Assembly: GCA_965153455.1 (NCBI GenBank)
Contig: OZ234499.1
Location: 11,156,271-11,220,270, forward strand
Direction of reading: 5' to 3'
Source: Sphagnum compactum
Taxonomy: Eukaryota; Bryophyta; Sphagnopsida; Sphagnales
Length of the DNA stretch: 64,000 bases
In this document: in pieces, positions 46,861 to 60,986 of the stretch
Layout of the letters: every line of letters begins with the position of its first letter
Numbering within the stretch: position 1 is the stretch's first letter
The notes under the pieces: model-generated
What the model was told of the DNA's origin: nothing
Database searches by the model: none
Seen by the model: only the letters and a program-made list of their open reading frames with translations
Position numbers and translations under genes: made by a program

Positions 46861-49238
46861 AACATGCAACATTCTCTAATGATGTTACAAGGAATGCGGT
46901 TGTTAACTCGAGGAGGAAAATAAAATGAGATCAACTTAATATTGAAAATGCAAGCATTGTAACGGGGATTGCCATGTCAATTCTTTCCTCAAGGGACATT
47001 TTAGGCATTGCTTTGTAAACCCATAGGTCATGCCCCTATCATTAACCTAGGCCAAAAATGGCAAAGAACATGCAAAAATATTTCTTGGAATCAATGAGGT
47101 GAAGCAACATGCACCTAGGGGGTCCAAGTTTTCTTCCTTTTAATAGAAGGATGGGATTGTTCGAATTTTGTTGTTCCCAATGTGTTGCCATCAAGTTGTC
47201 ACAATGTACACATCAAGTTCCCAATGGGTTCCCAAATGTGTTCCCCAAGTTTCCAATGCGTTCTTCAACATGTTCCCAATAGTTCTTGACTTTAAGCCCT
47301 ACATTTTACTCTTGTAACCTACATAAGGAGCCCAAAAAAGGAGATTTCAACTTATCTATTTTCATATTGTTCAAGGCGTGATTAGTTTTTTTGTGATGGG
47401 CCAATCAAAGATGAAAGGAAAAAAATTGATGATTAAAAAATTCATACAATTAATTAATATGAATCACAATCGAATACCATATTAGTAAAAAATCACCCAA
47501 AAATCACCTAGGATGTGTTGATAATGTCATCAAATCATCGTTCCCATAGATTTGGATCTTCCATTGAGTAACACAATTAAAATACAACACCCTAAACACC
47601 TCTCACAAAGAGTTGCCAACTACCAACCCAAATTACACATTGATGGGCTAACAAACACTAGAGGTCAATGTGGTCACATGTTGACAAGAAAGTAGTAAAG
47701 CAAGAAAAGATAAACAATTGTTTTTTAAACAAGGTGTCACAAACACGCAGGCCCTATTAATATATATGGTTGTGTGATTTGTGTGTGTGTGTGTGGATCT
47801 ATGTAGGGTTGTTTATGTTTTTTATTGTTTGTAAGTATAGAATAAATTATTTATTAAGTAGGTAAGTGTGTTGAAAAGAATATATATAATTGAAATAGTT
47901 TTACGATGTAATGAATAAATGTTTTATAAGTATATAACATGTATGTCATAGATATTTTGGTGTGTGGTCCACATGGAAATTTTGAAAATAAGATTTACAT
48001 GGATGTGAAAATGTGTTTTTGTTTGTGTGAATGTGAATGTAGGAGTTTGTTTTTGTTTGTGTGAAGGTGAGTGTGTGTGTGTTTTTTTGGTTGTTTATGT
48101 TTATGTAAATATGTTTTTGTGTTTTTATTAAAAATTGTATAATACATAAATATGTAATAAATCATTTATTTGGCACATAGGTATTTATATAAACATGTAG
48201 GTAGAGATTTAAATATATAATTTTATTTTATTCTGTGGTTTGTGTGGAACCTTTATAGATATTTAAATAAGTTTTTTTAACAAACATTTCTAGTTTTTAA
48301 GTACATAATGAGTTATTTACTAGATAATAAGTGTTTAGAGAAATGTTTAGATGGGTATATAAATATATAATTATGTTTATTTGTCGTGTATGTTAAAATA
48401 TAATTTTTTTGCATGTAAATGTGTAGATAAATAGTTTAATTAGTTAACTTGTTTTCAATTTTTCTTAATTGTAGATTTTATTGCAAAAAAAATTATATAA
48501 ATTATAATTTCCATTTAAAATATGTTTCTAGGTTATTTAAAATGAAAGAAGATTGTTTTGGTGTTTGATTGTATTTAGTTTTTTAGATTTTTTCATAAAT
48601 GTTTAAATTTTATTGTTATTAAATAATTTTAATTGTGATGAATTTCATTGTAAGATGTCATTAATTGTGATTGTAATTTTTTTTTAAATTTATGTATTTT
48701 GATTAATTGCAATGAAATAGTTTCAAATGTGAATAATTTGGTCACAAAATATTTTTTTGATTCTCAATTTTGATGTTTTGGAATTCCAATGTTTATTTAT
48801 TTTGTGATAGAGAATTTTACATTTGATTTTTTGTCAAGAATTTTTATTCGACATACAAATGGATAACATATATTTGATGAGGTATTTTTTATATAGTTTG
48901 TTTTTATTGTATTTTTATTCAAAAAATTTGTTAATATTGATGAATTTTGATTAGATCATTTGAAATAAAATGAATATTACAAGAAAAATGATGTAAATTA
49001 TAGTTATGATTTTTCATTCAATAAGGGAATGAAATTCGTTATAAAATATGTATTTTAATCTTTTTAATGGCGTGAATTTTAACTGTTTTTGAATTCAATA
49101 GAAATAAAAATACTTTGTTTTAGTGTTTCATTTTATTTTGTTTTGTACATGTTTTCATAAAAATAAATAAATAAGATTATTATGAAAAGAATTCAATTGT
49201 AATGAATTTGGTTGGAGAATATTATTCGTATATTTTGA
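46861..49238. other. AT-rich intergenic DNA, no supported gene
   Basis: Near 47190-47285 the words TTCCCAATG/GTGTTCCCAA recur. From about 47760 the plus strand is G/T-rich (GTGTGTGTG, TTTGTTTGTG) and from 48150 extremely A/T-rich. This may be the non-coding 3' part of the decayed Helitron to its right, but no end signal was found. Confidence 0.35.
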
Positions 49239-50600
49239 TCAATTAATGATGGGATTGATTTGTGAGGCCAAGAAACTTTGAGCAACCCGTTCCCATTCAT
49301 AATAGCTGCATTGGCATAATTGAAAAAGGCAAGTGAAATTATGTTTTATTATGCGGTAAATTAAATTTTCCAACATAATTTGGTAATTTAAATGCAAAAT
49401 ATATAGGTTTATGGTCTGTCCAATATGCTTCTTTTGATCCAAAATGACATTGTTGTGTTGAAACATTAGTCCATATATGGTCTATTTATGTGTTATAAAT
49501 AATTTTTGGTTTAAAGGGAAGATTTTTTTAAAGCCATATTTATTCATAATGTTTTGTAACGTCATCGGTTGTGTGATGTGCTTGTTAACATGTTTACATT
49601 AAAATCTCCAATCGTTACATTGGACAGTCAATGGGAATTGTTTTTTTAAATAGTTACTAAAATTGAAATAAGATAAGATATATGCATTTTAAGAGGTTTG
49701 CAAATTGCTATTACATGCATAACTTCTCATATGTTTTGATTAAAGGTTGCAAAATGAATTCTACATCAACATTTGTTGTTGAAATTGTATTTGATAGTAA
49801 GACCATTTCATCATAATATATCATTGTCCCTTTTTAATATAACAAGATAAAATATTATATTTTTATATAATATAAATATTCTTTTCAATGAATGCAAGAC
49901 AAAGTTGTGTATGTAAGACCATGTCTTGTTACACCAATTGGATCAAATACTAATGATCAAGCATTAAACCTTGTGCATGATGTATAGTGTGATTGCAATT
50001 AGTTGAATAGGGTATTGAATTCTTGTGATTATATGATTAGGATTACTATCGATTTATATTTTAACAAATTTTTGCTCAATTGGTGTCCAACTTTTATTTA
50101 GTCTTGAAAATTGTTTATATAAATGAGAATTTTTTAATCTTCTGTTGTTTCCAATTTGAATGTTTTCAAAATATATCCATATGAGTGATTTTGAAAATGT
50201 TTCTATATAATCTTTAATATCCCATCAACACCATTTACAAGACCATCTAATGTTGCATAATTTGACTAACATATTTTTATCGACTCAATATTATGATGCA
50301 AGCTAGCTATTTGGCTTGGTATTATTAGTAATTTAAAATGAGGACATGTTTCAAAATGAACATCTTGTGCAAAAAATGCAAATGTTTCACCAAGTTTGTT
50401 TTCAAATATGTTTCTATTATGTTCAATAATTTTAGTGTTGGTATAAAACAACTATGGTAAAATCTATTGGTGGTCATTTACAACAAATTTTATTAATGAA
50501 TTAATATCTTCATAAGCTTGTGATGTTGTTCGAAAACTATTTTAAATGTTAATGAAATCAAGGTCATTTTGTCGCATAATTTGTTTTAATTCATAACATT

Positions 50601-50880
50601 TTACATTTTTGTGCCAAAGTTAATTCTAAGAATATCAAATCCGTTAGTTTTTTGTTTGAAAATCCATGAATCTTGAATTGGCGCAACTTGATAAAAGTCA
50701 CTAGTCATTATAATATCAAGGCCATTCATAAACTCTTTATAAACTTGCTTTATAACAAGTAATCTACGATCAATGAATGACAACATTCTATAACCTACCA
50801 AAGCTATCTCATCTACTACTAATTGTAATTGATCATATGTTTTAATTAAAGTGTCACATTTTTCATCATTTAATGTTTAA
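50601..50880 (-). pseudogene. Helitron PIF1-type helicase segment
   Basis: Minus-strand text reads LQLVVDEIALVGYRML (Walker B, DE) and then MNGLDIIMTSDFYQVAPIQD, the PIF1/RecD motif III (usual form 'GDF.QLPPV', here SDFYQVAPI). The true frame extends upstream of the TTG at 50801. Other helicase motifs (Walker A, motifs V and VI) were not found, so this is a fragment of the domain. Confidence 0.8.
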
Positions 50881-51874
50881 AGTTCATTACAATTTTTGTT
50901 TAAAGGGATTGCAAATCATGAATGTATAATTGTCCCAATAATATTAAACATAGTTTTTCCTATGTATGCTTGTTTAATAACTTTTGGCTTTAAAGGATCA
51001 ACATTTGTTATTTGTTTTATGTAATATTGCAACATATTTTGTATAATACACATAAATGTTCAAATACACAATGCAAAATATCATCTACAATAAGTCCTTG
51101 TTCGTCATTTAATTTTTTCACTTCTGAAGAAAAATGTTCATATGGTATATTGCATTCATCATTTCACTTTCAACAAACTACATTTTAATGTTTCATTTTT
51201 ATTATTATAAATTTTCATTTGTATACGATTTTAATATGTTAAATCATATTGTTCAACTTCATTAACATTTGTAACTAATGAATTTTTATGTGGATTATTA
51301 GTTTCAATGATAATTCCATTTTTAAAAATATTTTCCTAACCATTAGTTTCATGAACCTTTAACATATCCTTTTAGTTTTAATTGTAAATAATCTAGTTCA
51401 TCATTATTTTAATTATTAGTATGAAATGATATATAGATGTATTTTTTTAAGATTCAATGTGAGATTTTTTCAAATTAATTTCTAATTCACGAAAAGGTTT
51501 AAATAACAATAGTAGTTCCTTATAATGGTTTTCAAGATCTTTATGAACATTAAACAAGCCCAACAAATAATTTTGGCACGTTTACAAATTTTACATGTTT
51601 TAGTATCATAATTTGCTATAAATTCAACAAGGCATAAAAATCTAATATCATATCTTTTTCAATATATTTTTCAACTAGTGATTTACAATGTATGTTTATC
51701 GAAGTTAATGATAAATTTTTAAATAATTATTTTGGTAATAATACAGATGCCTTATGAAACTCTTTAAATGTATTTATGATTGAAAAGATCTAGTTAAATG
51801 ATAAAGTGGAATTGATAATGATATATGTACTGCTTGTTGGATTGACATTTGTTGTGTGTTTAGAAATGCATATC

Positions 51875-52162
51875 CTAATTTTTTAATTCATTTAGATGCT
51901 TTGATCCCTCTTCAAATTTACATTTGTTTGATATATGTTGCATTTCACGTATAACAAATTTATCCATTTTTGTTAAGTAATAAATGCAATAAACAGCATC
52001 AACATATGGATTTAAAATAAGGTGCGCATTTATATTAGCTTGCCATAAAGGTCCTACATGTATGCTAAATGCATTCCTGCGTATATCATTTGGTTTACAT
52101 TTTAAAAATAATGTCGGTTTACATAATGTACATCGTAATGCAAATGAATAAAGCAATTTCAT
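51875..52162 (-). pseudogene. Helitron Rep catalytic tyrosine segment
   Basis: The text LKCKPNDIRRNAFSIHVGPL then LNPYVDAVYCIYYLTKMDKF includes the YxxxYxxK arrangement that carries the paired tyrosines (YCIYYLTK) used for DNA nicking and strand transfer in Helitrons. Confidence 0.75.
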
Positions 52163-52424
52163 CTATTTGTAATTATGTAAAAAAATCATCAATTGTGATA
52201 TTTAACCTTATACCCATGCTAACAAGTTTATTGAAAATTTGAGTTGCTATAGTACACAAATTTGGAGTATAAGTTTTTTTATTTAAAGGTGATAATATTT
52301 TTGTACATCACATTGGTGTATAAAATTTAAGATATTGAAATTGGCAAATATGTTATCATTTTTTCTTTCATGTTTATTTATGTTGATGTATTTGTGCATT
52401 ATGAATATCTTTTGGTAAAATAGT

Positions 52425-52625
52425 TTAATCATTTGTTAAGTATTTATCAACAAATTTATTAATTTCTTCATTCATGGAAATGCCAAATCGAGACACATCT
52501 TTTACCAATATCAACCCATGATCATGTGCCAAACCTCCAAATTGAAATTTTGTGATGAAAAAATAATTTCGAACTTCTCTAAATAGAATGTCAGTCTTCT
52601 TAAATAATTTATGCAAACAATTCAT
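52425..52625 (-). pseudogene. Helitron Rep HxH metal-binding segment
   Basis: The text FQFGGLAHDHGLILVKDVSR contains HDH at the place of the HUH/HxH metal-binding motif of rolling-circle Rep proteins (usual form 'Q.RG.pH.H.LlW'). It is followed by INKFVDKYLT, another family landmark. The glycine-rich lead-in is slightly altered (FGG for RG). Confidence 0.75.
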
Positions 52626-52634
52626 TCTATGTTC

Positions 52635-52829
52635 CTAATATCGCACACATGTAATAAGGTCATTTTTAACAAAATCTTTGTTAGTTAATGAATCATTAAA
52701 AATTATTTTCACATTTTGTTGAAAATGTTTAGTATGCAAATCTTTTAATGTTTTCATTAGTATAGACCAATTATTTTCACATGTGATCAATGTTACAAAA
52801 CATGTTAGAGGTCCAAATTGTCTAATCAT
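52635..52829 (-). pseudogene. Helitron Rep segment (IRQFGPLTCFVTLI)
   Basis: The segment begins MIRQFGPLTCFVTLITCENN, the characteristic 'lG.PtfFvTlt..e..W' strand of Helitron Rep proteins. It follows the 53270-53025 segment at the expected distance, with a frame break between. Confidence 0.75.
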
Positions 52830-53024
52830 TACAAAAACGTATTTTTGAAGGTGGTGTTAAATAATTTGAAGATGTCTTAATGTGCATCAACAAAACAATT
52901 ATAACTTAAATTATATTTTAATATTTTATCTAAGTTTACATCACTAGTTGTTAAAACATGATTTGACAATTTTGCATTTTGAATATGAATCCATGCAAAA
53001 GATAATATCAAATGAATTAAAATT

Positions 53025-53270
53025 TTAATTAAAAAAAAAGTTTGCTATATGGTATGCGAATACATTCATTAATTTAACTTGTATAATTTTTTGATATGAA
53101 CATTCAAAAGATGGTCTTGGATACCCAAAAAACAATGTTGGAAAATTATATTTCTTGGAATCTTTATCATGAAACAATCCAAGGAGTCTAAAAATTTCTC
53201 CAAGAAAATTTATTATTGGTTTAGATTTATCATCAATTATTTGTTTAGGATCTAATGTGTTTTGAACCAT
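53025..53270 (-). pseudogene. Helitron Rep N-terminal segment
   Basis: The text NFPTLFFGYPRPSFECS followed by KLMNVFAYHIANFFF matches the start of the Helitron_like_N domain (FPTLF..G.......). The frame is closed by stops on both sides. Confidence 0.65.
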
Positions 53271-54651
53271 TGTGTTGGCACAATTGTTTTCAACGATTTC
53301 TTCAAATATGTCTAAATTATTAACATTGAATTCATTTTCTCACTTTTTAAAAAAAATTAGTTACTTTACTTGCATTAGCAAGTTCTACTAAACCTTGCCA
53401 ATTTGGTTGAATATAAACTTTTGCATTAATGTATAATGTTTGATGGATTTGTTGTAATGTTTTTATTACAATGCTTGGACAAACATAACTTGACATGTAC
53501 ATAAACTTATATTATATTTTTTTTTCAGAAAAAAGGAAAATTGATGAATCATCATATGGCATTTGTGGCAAAACATTTTGTACCAAATTTCAAGTTGTTG
53601 GTACATTTACATTACTACCGTGTAGATCCCATATTGTCTATAACCATGTAGTTGAAAATTTTGTGCAAAAGTAAGTCAAGGTGCAATTAAACTTTCTTCA
53701 ATTTTGTTCAACATTAAAATAAATTCCATGTTTGATTTTTTAGTTACAATATAATCTCATAACATTCAGTTTAATTAAGGGTTGATTTAAATCAATTTTC
53801 TTTTGGCAACCTCTATGGATCAACATATCATCATTTGATTTCATGTTTTTAATAACATTTGGAAATTGTTCAATACATGATTGTGACACATAAAAAACTT
53901 GATGTCAAAAACCCAACCTTTGACAACAAAAACATACTTGATTTGCAATATCTTCAATATCTTTCTTTTATTTAATAATGTACTTATTATTAACATTTTT
54001 TAAATTCTTGGTTATTTTTTTATTTTTCCTTGTTAAAATATTATGTTCATATAAATTAATTGCAAAATTCCCATGTTTACCATTAATACTACTATTATTA
54101 TTTATTAATTATTTTTCAATATTATTTTGTTTATCAACACCTTGTAACACATTGTCTATAATGTTTTTGGTTATATTCTTTGCAAAAAAAATTTAGTTTG
54201 ATTGTTTCTTGACACATATTCCTAATCATGATTTTCATGATTTTGAGACACCTTAACAATAATTGTTTCATTGTTTGTAAACAAATATTTTCTTTTATGT
54301 TATTTTAAATTGAAGATGTTTTAAATGTTGTTTGATTTATAATGTGTTCAAACCTAAATGTGGATATAGATGAATATATGTTAATTCAACTTCCTGTTTA
54401 ATCCATTTAGGATGTGGTTTTACGATTTTCAATAGTGCACTATTCAATTCAAAAGTTTAATTGAATTTTTTTCTTTTTAGGTTCAACATTTTTTTGTTTT
54501 TTTTCATTATAAAAGTTTTTACTCATTTGATTATTTAGATCAAAATTATAAACATTTACAACATTAGCAATTTCATTATGCACATATGATTATTTCCGTA
54601 AATTATATGTAAAATTTCACTATTATATTCATTTCCCACTTTTGACATTAT

Positions 54652-54852
54652 TCATCCATTATTTTTGTTGGATACATGAAATGGGCGTCGCAAATATTTC
54701 AGTATCCAAAACATAGCATTAAAATCACCCCATAATCCACCATTTGTTGTAGGTATTGACATTCTTTGCATGTAGTTTGGTTTATTAATTACTTTTTCAT
54801 CATGTAACATTCGATTCAAAATTGCGACAATATAATGCTTGTAGTGTACCAA
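54652..54852 (-). pseudogene. OTU-like protease segment of Helitron
   Basis: The peptide reads KPNYMQRMSIPTTNGGLWGD then MFWILKYLRRPFHV. The order 'YxxxMsxPtt..G.WGdxxamxxiskylrrpihV' fits the C-terminal half of an OTU-type cysteine protease fold (WG... followed by a strand ending in I/FHV). The catalytic Cys region would lie upstream and is not seen. OTU domains are known in some Helitron lineages, and assignment here is by pattern. Confidence 0.5.
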
Positions 54853-54910
54853 GTATTAAACATTCTTATAAATAAATTATACAATTCTGTCGAATTGTTG
54901 ATCATGTTAA

Positions 54911-54912
<2 letters not shown>

Positions 54913-54953
<41 letters not shown>
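54913..54953. repeat. (AT)n microsatellite
   Basis: An uninterrupted AT repeat of about 40 bases just beyond the 5' side (minus strand) of the Helitron remnants. Confidence 0.9.
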
Positions 54954-54955
<2 letters not shown>

Positions 54956-56126
54956 ATCAAAAAGACAATCACCAACATTATAATGAAAATCCATTATTAT
55001 TTGTAACCAACCTTACTCAATTTTATAAATATATCCATATTTTTAGGTAAACAAGTTTCTTTTCAGCTTTTGATTTTTGGTTCCAATTTCTATTTGTATA
55101 TTAAAAACTGATGATGATAAATGTATAATTTTATAATTATTTTAAAAAAACCTTTCTATTAATTATAAAACATAATTTTGTTATGTATTTATATTTAAAA
55201 ATATATATAACAAACTGTAAGTTGATTATTTTTTGAAATACACAATTTAGAATAAGCACCATGTTCAAGTTTTGGAATTTTCTAAAGATTTTATTTTACC
55301 ATTTAACATGGACTTTTCAAAATTTTAACTACTTATTATTTACAAGTTTATTGATATTTATTTCCAAAAGTTTAATATTTTCTTAAAAATTAGTTATCCA
55401 TATTAATAAACAGAAACATAAAGATTTATATGAAACAATTTGAACACATACATGACAACCAAAACCCTTATTATATACACAAATTTTTTTTTAGGTAATA
55501 GGTTTCAAGCCCTAATTTCTAGAGTTCAACCTTTCCAAGAAGTTACACACCAATAAAGTTAAACATACATAGGTTTAGGGCTTACAAAGTAGCTTTCACC
55601 TTTTACGGTTCAAGCTACACATGCTTATTGTACTTATATAACATTAAAAGAAAACCTAAAACCAAATTACAAGAGACCCTTAAATAGATTATACCCATAT
55701 AGGTTAAGGTACAAAAGGCATTACATACATTCCAACTACATAAAATTATAGCCTTCAAAAGTTATATAATATTAATTCCAAATTGTCTTTAGTATTTTAA
55801 ATTGACGTGCAAAAATTTATAATACAACACATGTTTACACAATTGTTGCAACCCCAACCCACAAAATTAGAAGCTCTACAACACAAAAACTAAACCAACC
55901 CCAAGCAATAAATTATTAAGTTAAGGATCACCCTACACTCCCAATATAAAACTCCTAACACAAACCCACACCTATTTTCTGCAAAAAAAAAAAAAACAAC
56001 ATAAAATCTAAAACAACCTTCATAGTTCAAATTATGCACCATGAACAACCTTATATTAGAATTTACAGCTCTTTTTTGCATACCAACAAAAACCAACTTG
56101 TGAAACATAAATTTCAAAACAATGTT

Positions 56127-56735
56127 GCATATTTACCCAAACATGCAATGCTTTTCTCCTATTAAATGTTGAAGAACTTGCACCTTAAACTTTTTACATC
56201 TTCATTCCAAATCTAACCACTTCCAACATCATTCAACAACCTTGATCAATACATGTTTTCAACAATCTGTTAATAGAAACTAAAATGTTCAAACAATTTT
56301 AACTCCTTTCCTTCATATCATTATTCTCTTGCTCCTTCCGTGGACAACAAAAATTATGCAAAAACAACTTCAATGCAGCATTCCTATAATTTATAGTTGC
56401 CATTGCACCACAACATGGGTTTCCCCCTAGAACTTTTCTCCTCCTACTTTGTTACCTATTGACATAAAAACTACAAATATCATATTTAGTAACAACACCA
56501 AATTACAAACACAAAGGACTTCAAATTTCATACTCAAAGAACGAATGATAAGACCACGTTGATAGAAGTCTGACAATACATACCCAAACATACAATGATT
56601 TTTTTCGATTAAATGTTGAATAACTTGCACTTGAAATCTTTGCATCTTCACTCTAGATCTAACCACTTCCAACATCAATTCAACAACCTTGATCAATACA
56701 TGACTTTAGCAATCCACTAATAGAAATTGAAATGC
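56127..56735 (+). repeat. Direct duplication, about 449 bp apart
   Basis: Segments about 56127-56290 and 56576-56735 share AAATGTTGAA, ACTTGCACyTkAAA, TCTAACCACTTCCAACATCA and TTCAACAACCTTGATCAATA in order. The copies are about 80-85 percent alike by eye. A weaker echo occurs at 56780-56900. Confidence 0.75.
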
Positions 56736-57519
56736 TCAAAAAATTTCTAGCTATTGAAGATTTGAAAAAATAGAATTTTTATAAGCACTAGCTGTTGCAA
56801 AATCCTTAGTCATTTCCTTAAACCCAATACTACTTTTTAAAGCATTGAAAACTATATCTACCTACTTCTAGCATTAATAGTTCAACAACTTTCATTAAGT
56901 GTACAACTAAAAGTACTTGTTAGTCTACTTGTGAAATGAATAAAAAGTAGGACCAAAACCCATCACAAAAATGTTATACATTCAATCTTCTTAGTTGAAT
57001 GATAAATAATAAGATATTTCTTCATTATTATGCATTAATTTTAAAATTTGCATTGTAAAAGTAGGTTCAAGTAGATTTTTCTAAATGCAAGTAGCTTTTA
57101 AAATTACTTTTTGCAGTGTAACATTTGATTCAAGTATGTGTCAAACATATTCTACCAAAAAGAAAATAAATCTATTTTTTGGTGAAGCCCTTGAATATAA
57201 AATGACCTTTATGCTATAGCTTCATACATGTATCTTTCATTAAATTTTCTAATGAAAAAGTAAGTTTGAACACCATATTGACCAATCAATTTCAAACCTA
57301 CTTATTCCTTACTTTTATTATTCCAAAGTTTTTGAAATTTTGTAGTTGATTTATAATTAAACCCAATTGAGGGCTCAATAGTTTCAAAATAAAATTTAAG
57401 TAAATTAAAATCTACTTTCTTATGTTTTCGTGAAAAACTGGCTTCTTTTTAACTTGATATTTTTTTGGCAACTTTTTTTTGTATATTTTACCATGCTTTC
57501 ACCCAATGATTCTTTTCCA

Positions 57520-58075
57520 TTAGAGAGATCAATGCAACTTGCAGAAACCCAATAACACAAAAAACCAATGTGACAAAATGCAACAACAAATTGCAGAATA
57601 ATTGTAACCTTTAAACACATTATCTTCATGTTTCAATTTTCTTCTATATATGTACATTCCCCCTTTTCCATTCTATGAATGTGTCAGTCACCAAACTTTA
57701 TACAAACACATGTTCAATCCATGCCTCACAACGATCATGTTTGGTTCGATAATCATAACTACTTGCGAACATTAACAACAAGCTGTAACCATTTGATGTA
57801 ATTAATGACATCGCACTTTAGCTACAACCAATGACATCGCACACAAAAAGAAAACATGACTCCTTTCCAACACAAAACTAGAATTGACTCTAAAAGAAAA
57901 GCTTTGTAACCATTTGTTCTAACCAATTACATCGCATAACAAAAGATAACATAATGACTCCTCTGCAACAGAAAAATCACTGCGACTTGCAGAAATCCGA
58001 TGACACAAAAAACCATCACAACTGAAATGCAACAACAAACTATAGAACAATTATAACCTTTAAACACACTAAATG
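57520..58075 (+). repeat. Direct duplication, about 440 bp apart
   Basis: Segments about 57525-57615 and 57965-58070 share ACTTGCAGAAA, GACAAAATGCAACAACAAA-like text and ATTnTAACCTTTAAACACA. The intervening DNA also has repeated 'AACCAATkACATCGCA' phrases (57800-57945). This is a decayed local repeat cluster, continuing to about 58380. Confidence 0.65.
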
Positions 58076-60916
58076 AGTCAAATGAACATGGCAGTGCACA
58101 CAATAAAAGAAAACATGACTCAAAAGTTTACCATAAAAAACGCTTGTCACAAACTAAAATATTTGTTCTCCTCCTTACTTTAACAACTCCATCCATTCAC
58201 ATTTCCGATCACCTTTAGAAATCATCGCTTGCAACAAACACGATGGCACATGAAAACATTACGACGAAACACAACAACAATAAACTCCATACTAGCTATA
58301 GAGTTCACAACTTATAGCAAACACAATGGCATAGAAGAACACTATGACAAAATGCAACAACAACAATAGAGTTTATAACAAACTTTAGAAACAAACAACC
58401 AATGGCCACCACCTTTAATGGTCACCTAACCAATTTAACCCTAAATTGAACAAACCCTAACCCTAATTTTCAATAACGAGTTAACTTTAAAAACCTTCTT
58501 GTTCTAGTTTGAAACTAGCTAACTCATAAAACCTAGTTATTTTAGTTTGAAATTGGCTAACCTTAAAAAACTTAATTCTTCTAGTCTGAAATCAGGTATT
58601 TCATAAAACCTACTTCTTTTAATCTAAAACTAGCTAAATTAATGCAAAAATCAAAACAACAAGACTAATGCAAAAGTCCTTGTCCCCTATAGGGATAGGG
58701 CCTACCAAATGGTAAATATCACATTTCATCACCAAATGGCTTTTCAAGGAATGTGAATGGGGAATCTTGCAACAATATGCCAAAGAGCTCATGTGGTCTG
58801 TGGCCAAAGATTTCAAGTTCAAGTTATTATTCAATTGAGCCTTTGTGAAATACCCATCTTTGTTGTAACCTACTTTGTTCCAATATTTCACTTCAAAGAT
58901 AGTGGGAAAAAAATCAGCCAAAACAATTTGAGGTTCAACCTCAAGCTTCCAAGTATATGATGTGTTGCATCCATCTCCCCACATGGATTTCTTGCCAATG
59001 GAGAGATTGAGATACAAGCTTGAAGTTGAACTAAATAAGATCAACATTGATTAAATCAGATGATCTTCAACCATGACCCAAAATGCTAAGTGTGTCATGT
59101 TGCAACAATCATGGTGATTTTCATTTCATTTTGGTTTCAACAAATGTAGGGTTTGAAGAGGCTATGTTGCATCTACTTCCTTCATGCTCACAAGGCACAT
59201 TCTCATCAACAAAAATACAATGTTTTTTCCTTTTCCATCCAAATTTTTTGAACCTTTGTTGGTCCATGTTTTTGGGCAAGGACTACGCATTCACTTGGAT
59301 CTATGATACCCTTAATGCCAGGAAGTAGCTTGGACCTTATGGAAGGAAATAGGTGATTTTCAAACACACCTACATAAAATTATTTAAAAACCCATAACTA
59401 GATTAAAAGACTTTAAGATTCAAGTAGATTCAAGTACTTTTGACTTTCAAGTGAGGTAAAAATTTGAAGTGTAATTATGTTTAAAGCTAAAAAAAAATAA
59501 CATAAATATTGTGGCATGGACCTTGTGTATTTTACACCTTTACCAATCCAAGTGTGAATAGGACTCTATGATGGCTCTCAAATATGAACAAGAACCTAAC
59601 AATAGAAATCAATTTTGAATTTAAAACTAATTTATAGTGACAAAAATTACTCAAAATTCAATATTTTTCCCACCTTAGGTCTAAAAAATTATGAAATCAC
59701 CTCCAAAAAATCCCATTCATTGTGTGTTTTCCAACAAAACCAGAACCTCATCTCAATTTCTCTAAAATTGTTAGTTTTAATTTTGTTGACAAAAATTGTT
59801 CAATACTCAGTAATAACTCTTGCATCCATCCTAATTCTAAACATTACAAAATCCTCTAGGTGTGTCCCTACTCGTTCATTGAGAGCTTTTCAAGAATGCC
59901 AAGAGCATGGTGAGGGGCACAATGATTTGGGAAATTTCAACATGACAAACAACCGAAACAAACAAACAAACAACCTTCCTTAATAAGTAGATTTGCTTTC
60001 TTTTTTGTTTCTGAAGAGGAAAAAGAAGACCAAAGGTAGTTTTGTAGTTTTGCCCTTTGAAGAGGGGTATTACTCAGACCAAAAAAGTGAGAAGAGAGAA
60101 AAAGAGCCAAGCCATGAGACAAACAAAATATTCAGGTGTTGGCTGTTGACCAGATTAGATCTCTACAATGTCCATGGATGACCATATGAAGTCCGTTCAA
60201 CAAACTAGATTGTTGAAAGTGGTGTATTGTAATTTTACAAGCATGGACATGGGCTTATGGTCAAGTTAGCAGCTCTTTTGTTTGCCGAGTTGATTTTCAA
60301 GAGGATTAAGCCCATCTGGCTAGCTAACTAGATGACCATGTCCTAGACAAAATAGCTTTATGTCTTGGCACATGGTGTAGAAACAAAAAAAAGCTTGCAA
60401 CAAAATTATTTAATTCAACCTTAACAATTACTTATGAAAAAAAATGTGATTATACTTTGTTTGATTTAGGATTAGGATTGAAAATGAGTTGAATGAATGT
60501 GTACATATCTACCAAAAACTCAACTAAAAAAGCAAAAATAATGTTGCAAGGAAGTATGTACATGGATGCAATGGTCCTATTTGTATGATGTATGGTGAAC
60601 AACAAATACATAGCCATTGTGCCCTTATTGCTGCCCTTTTGGAAATTTTGGGTTGCCCAATTTTTTTTTCTTACAGTCACAATGTCTGTACAATGGCAGG
60701 TTTCATAATTCCAGTGACATATATGTAGGGGGAGTTTTTGGAATCCTTCATATGGTCATCTTCCATGGACCTTTTGAAAGACAATTTCAGAAATAATTCA
60801 AAAATAACTGCCTCATTTTCAAGCCTAACTACTTCATTTCTTTCTTAAGAACTATTTCTTTTTTAAATTAATTATATTAATAATTATTTTCCACCTTTCC
60901 TAATAACTACCTCCAT

Positions 60917-60986
60917 TTTATAATTACCTCACTCTTTTTCCCTATACACCAAAATGGATATGAAAAAAGAGTGAGGTAATTATAAA
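60917..60986. repeat. Hairpin, 24-bp arms
   Basis: The left arm 60917-60940 and right arm 60962-60986 are reverse complements apart from a single extra A. The core is TAATTACCTCACTCTTTTT. The loop is 21 bases. It lies directly before a 39-bp tandem repeat. Confidence 0.85.

Larger units (their letters stand above)
49239..54852 (-). mobile_element. Decayed autonomous Helitron (Rep, helicase, OTU-like)
   Basis: Broken coding pieces in consistent order on the minus strand cover the Helitron protein: an OTU-like segment (54852-54652), Rep N-terminal text (53270-53025 and 52829-52635), a Rep HxH motif (52625-52425), the Rep tyrosine motif (52162-51875) and PIF1-type helicase (about 50880-50601). 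Minus-strand frames at 50451-50266 and 49466-49239 may be further remnants. Stops and frameshifts are everywhere, so no functional RepHel can be made. Presence of OTU-like text suggests a Helitron2/Helentron-type lineage. Element ends could not be located, so the boundaries given are only those of the recognisable coding remnants. Confidence 0.75.
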
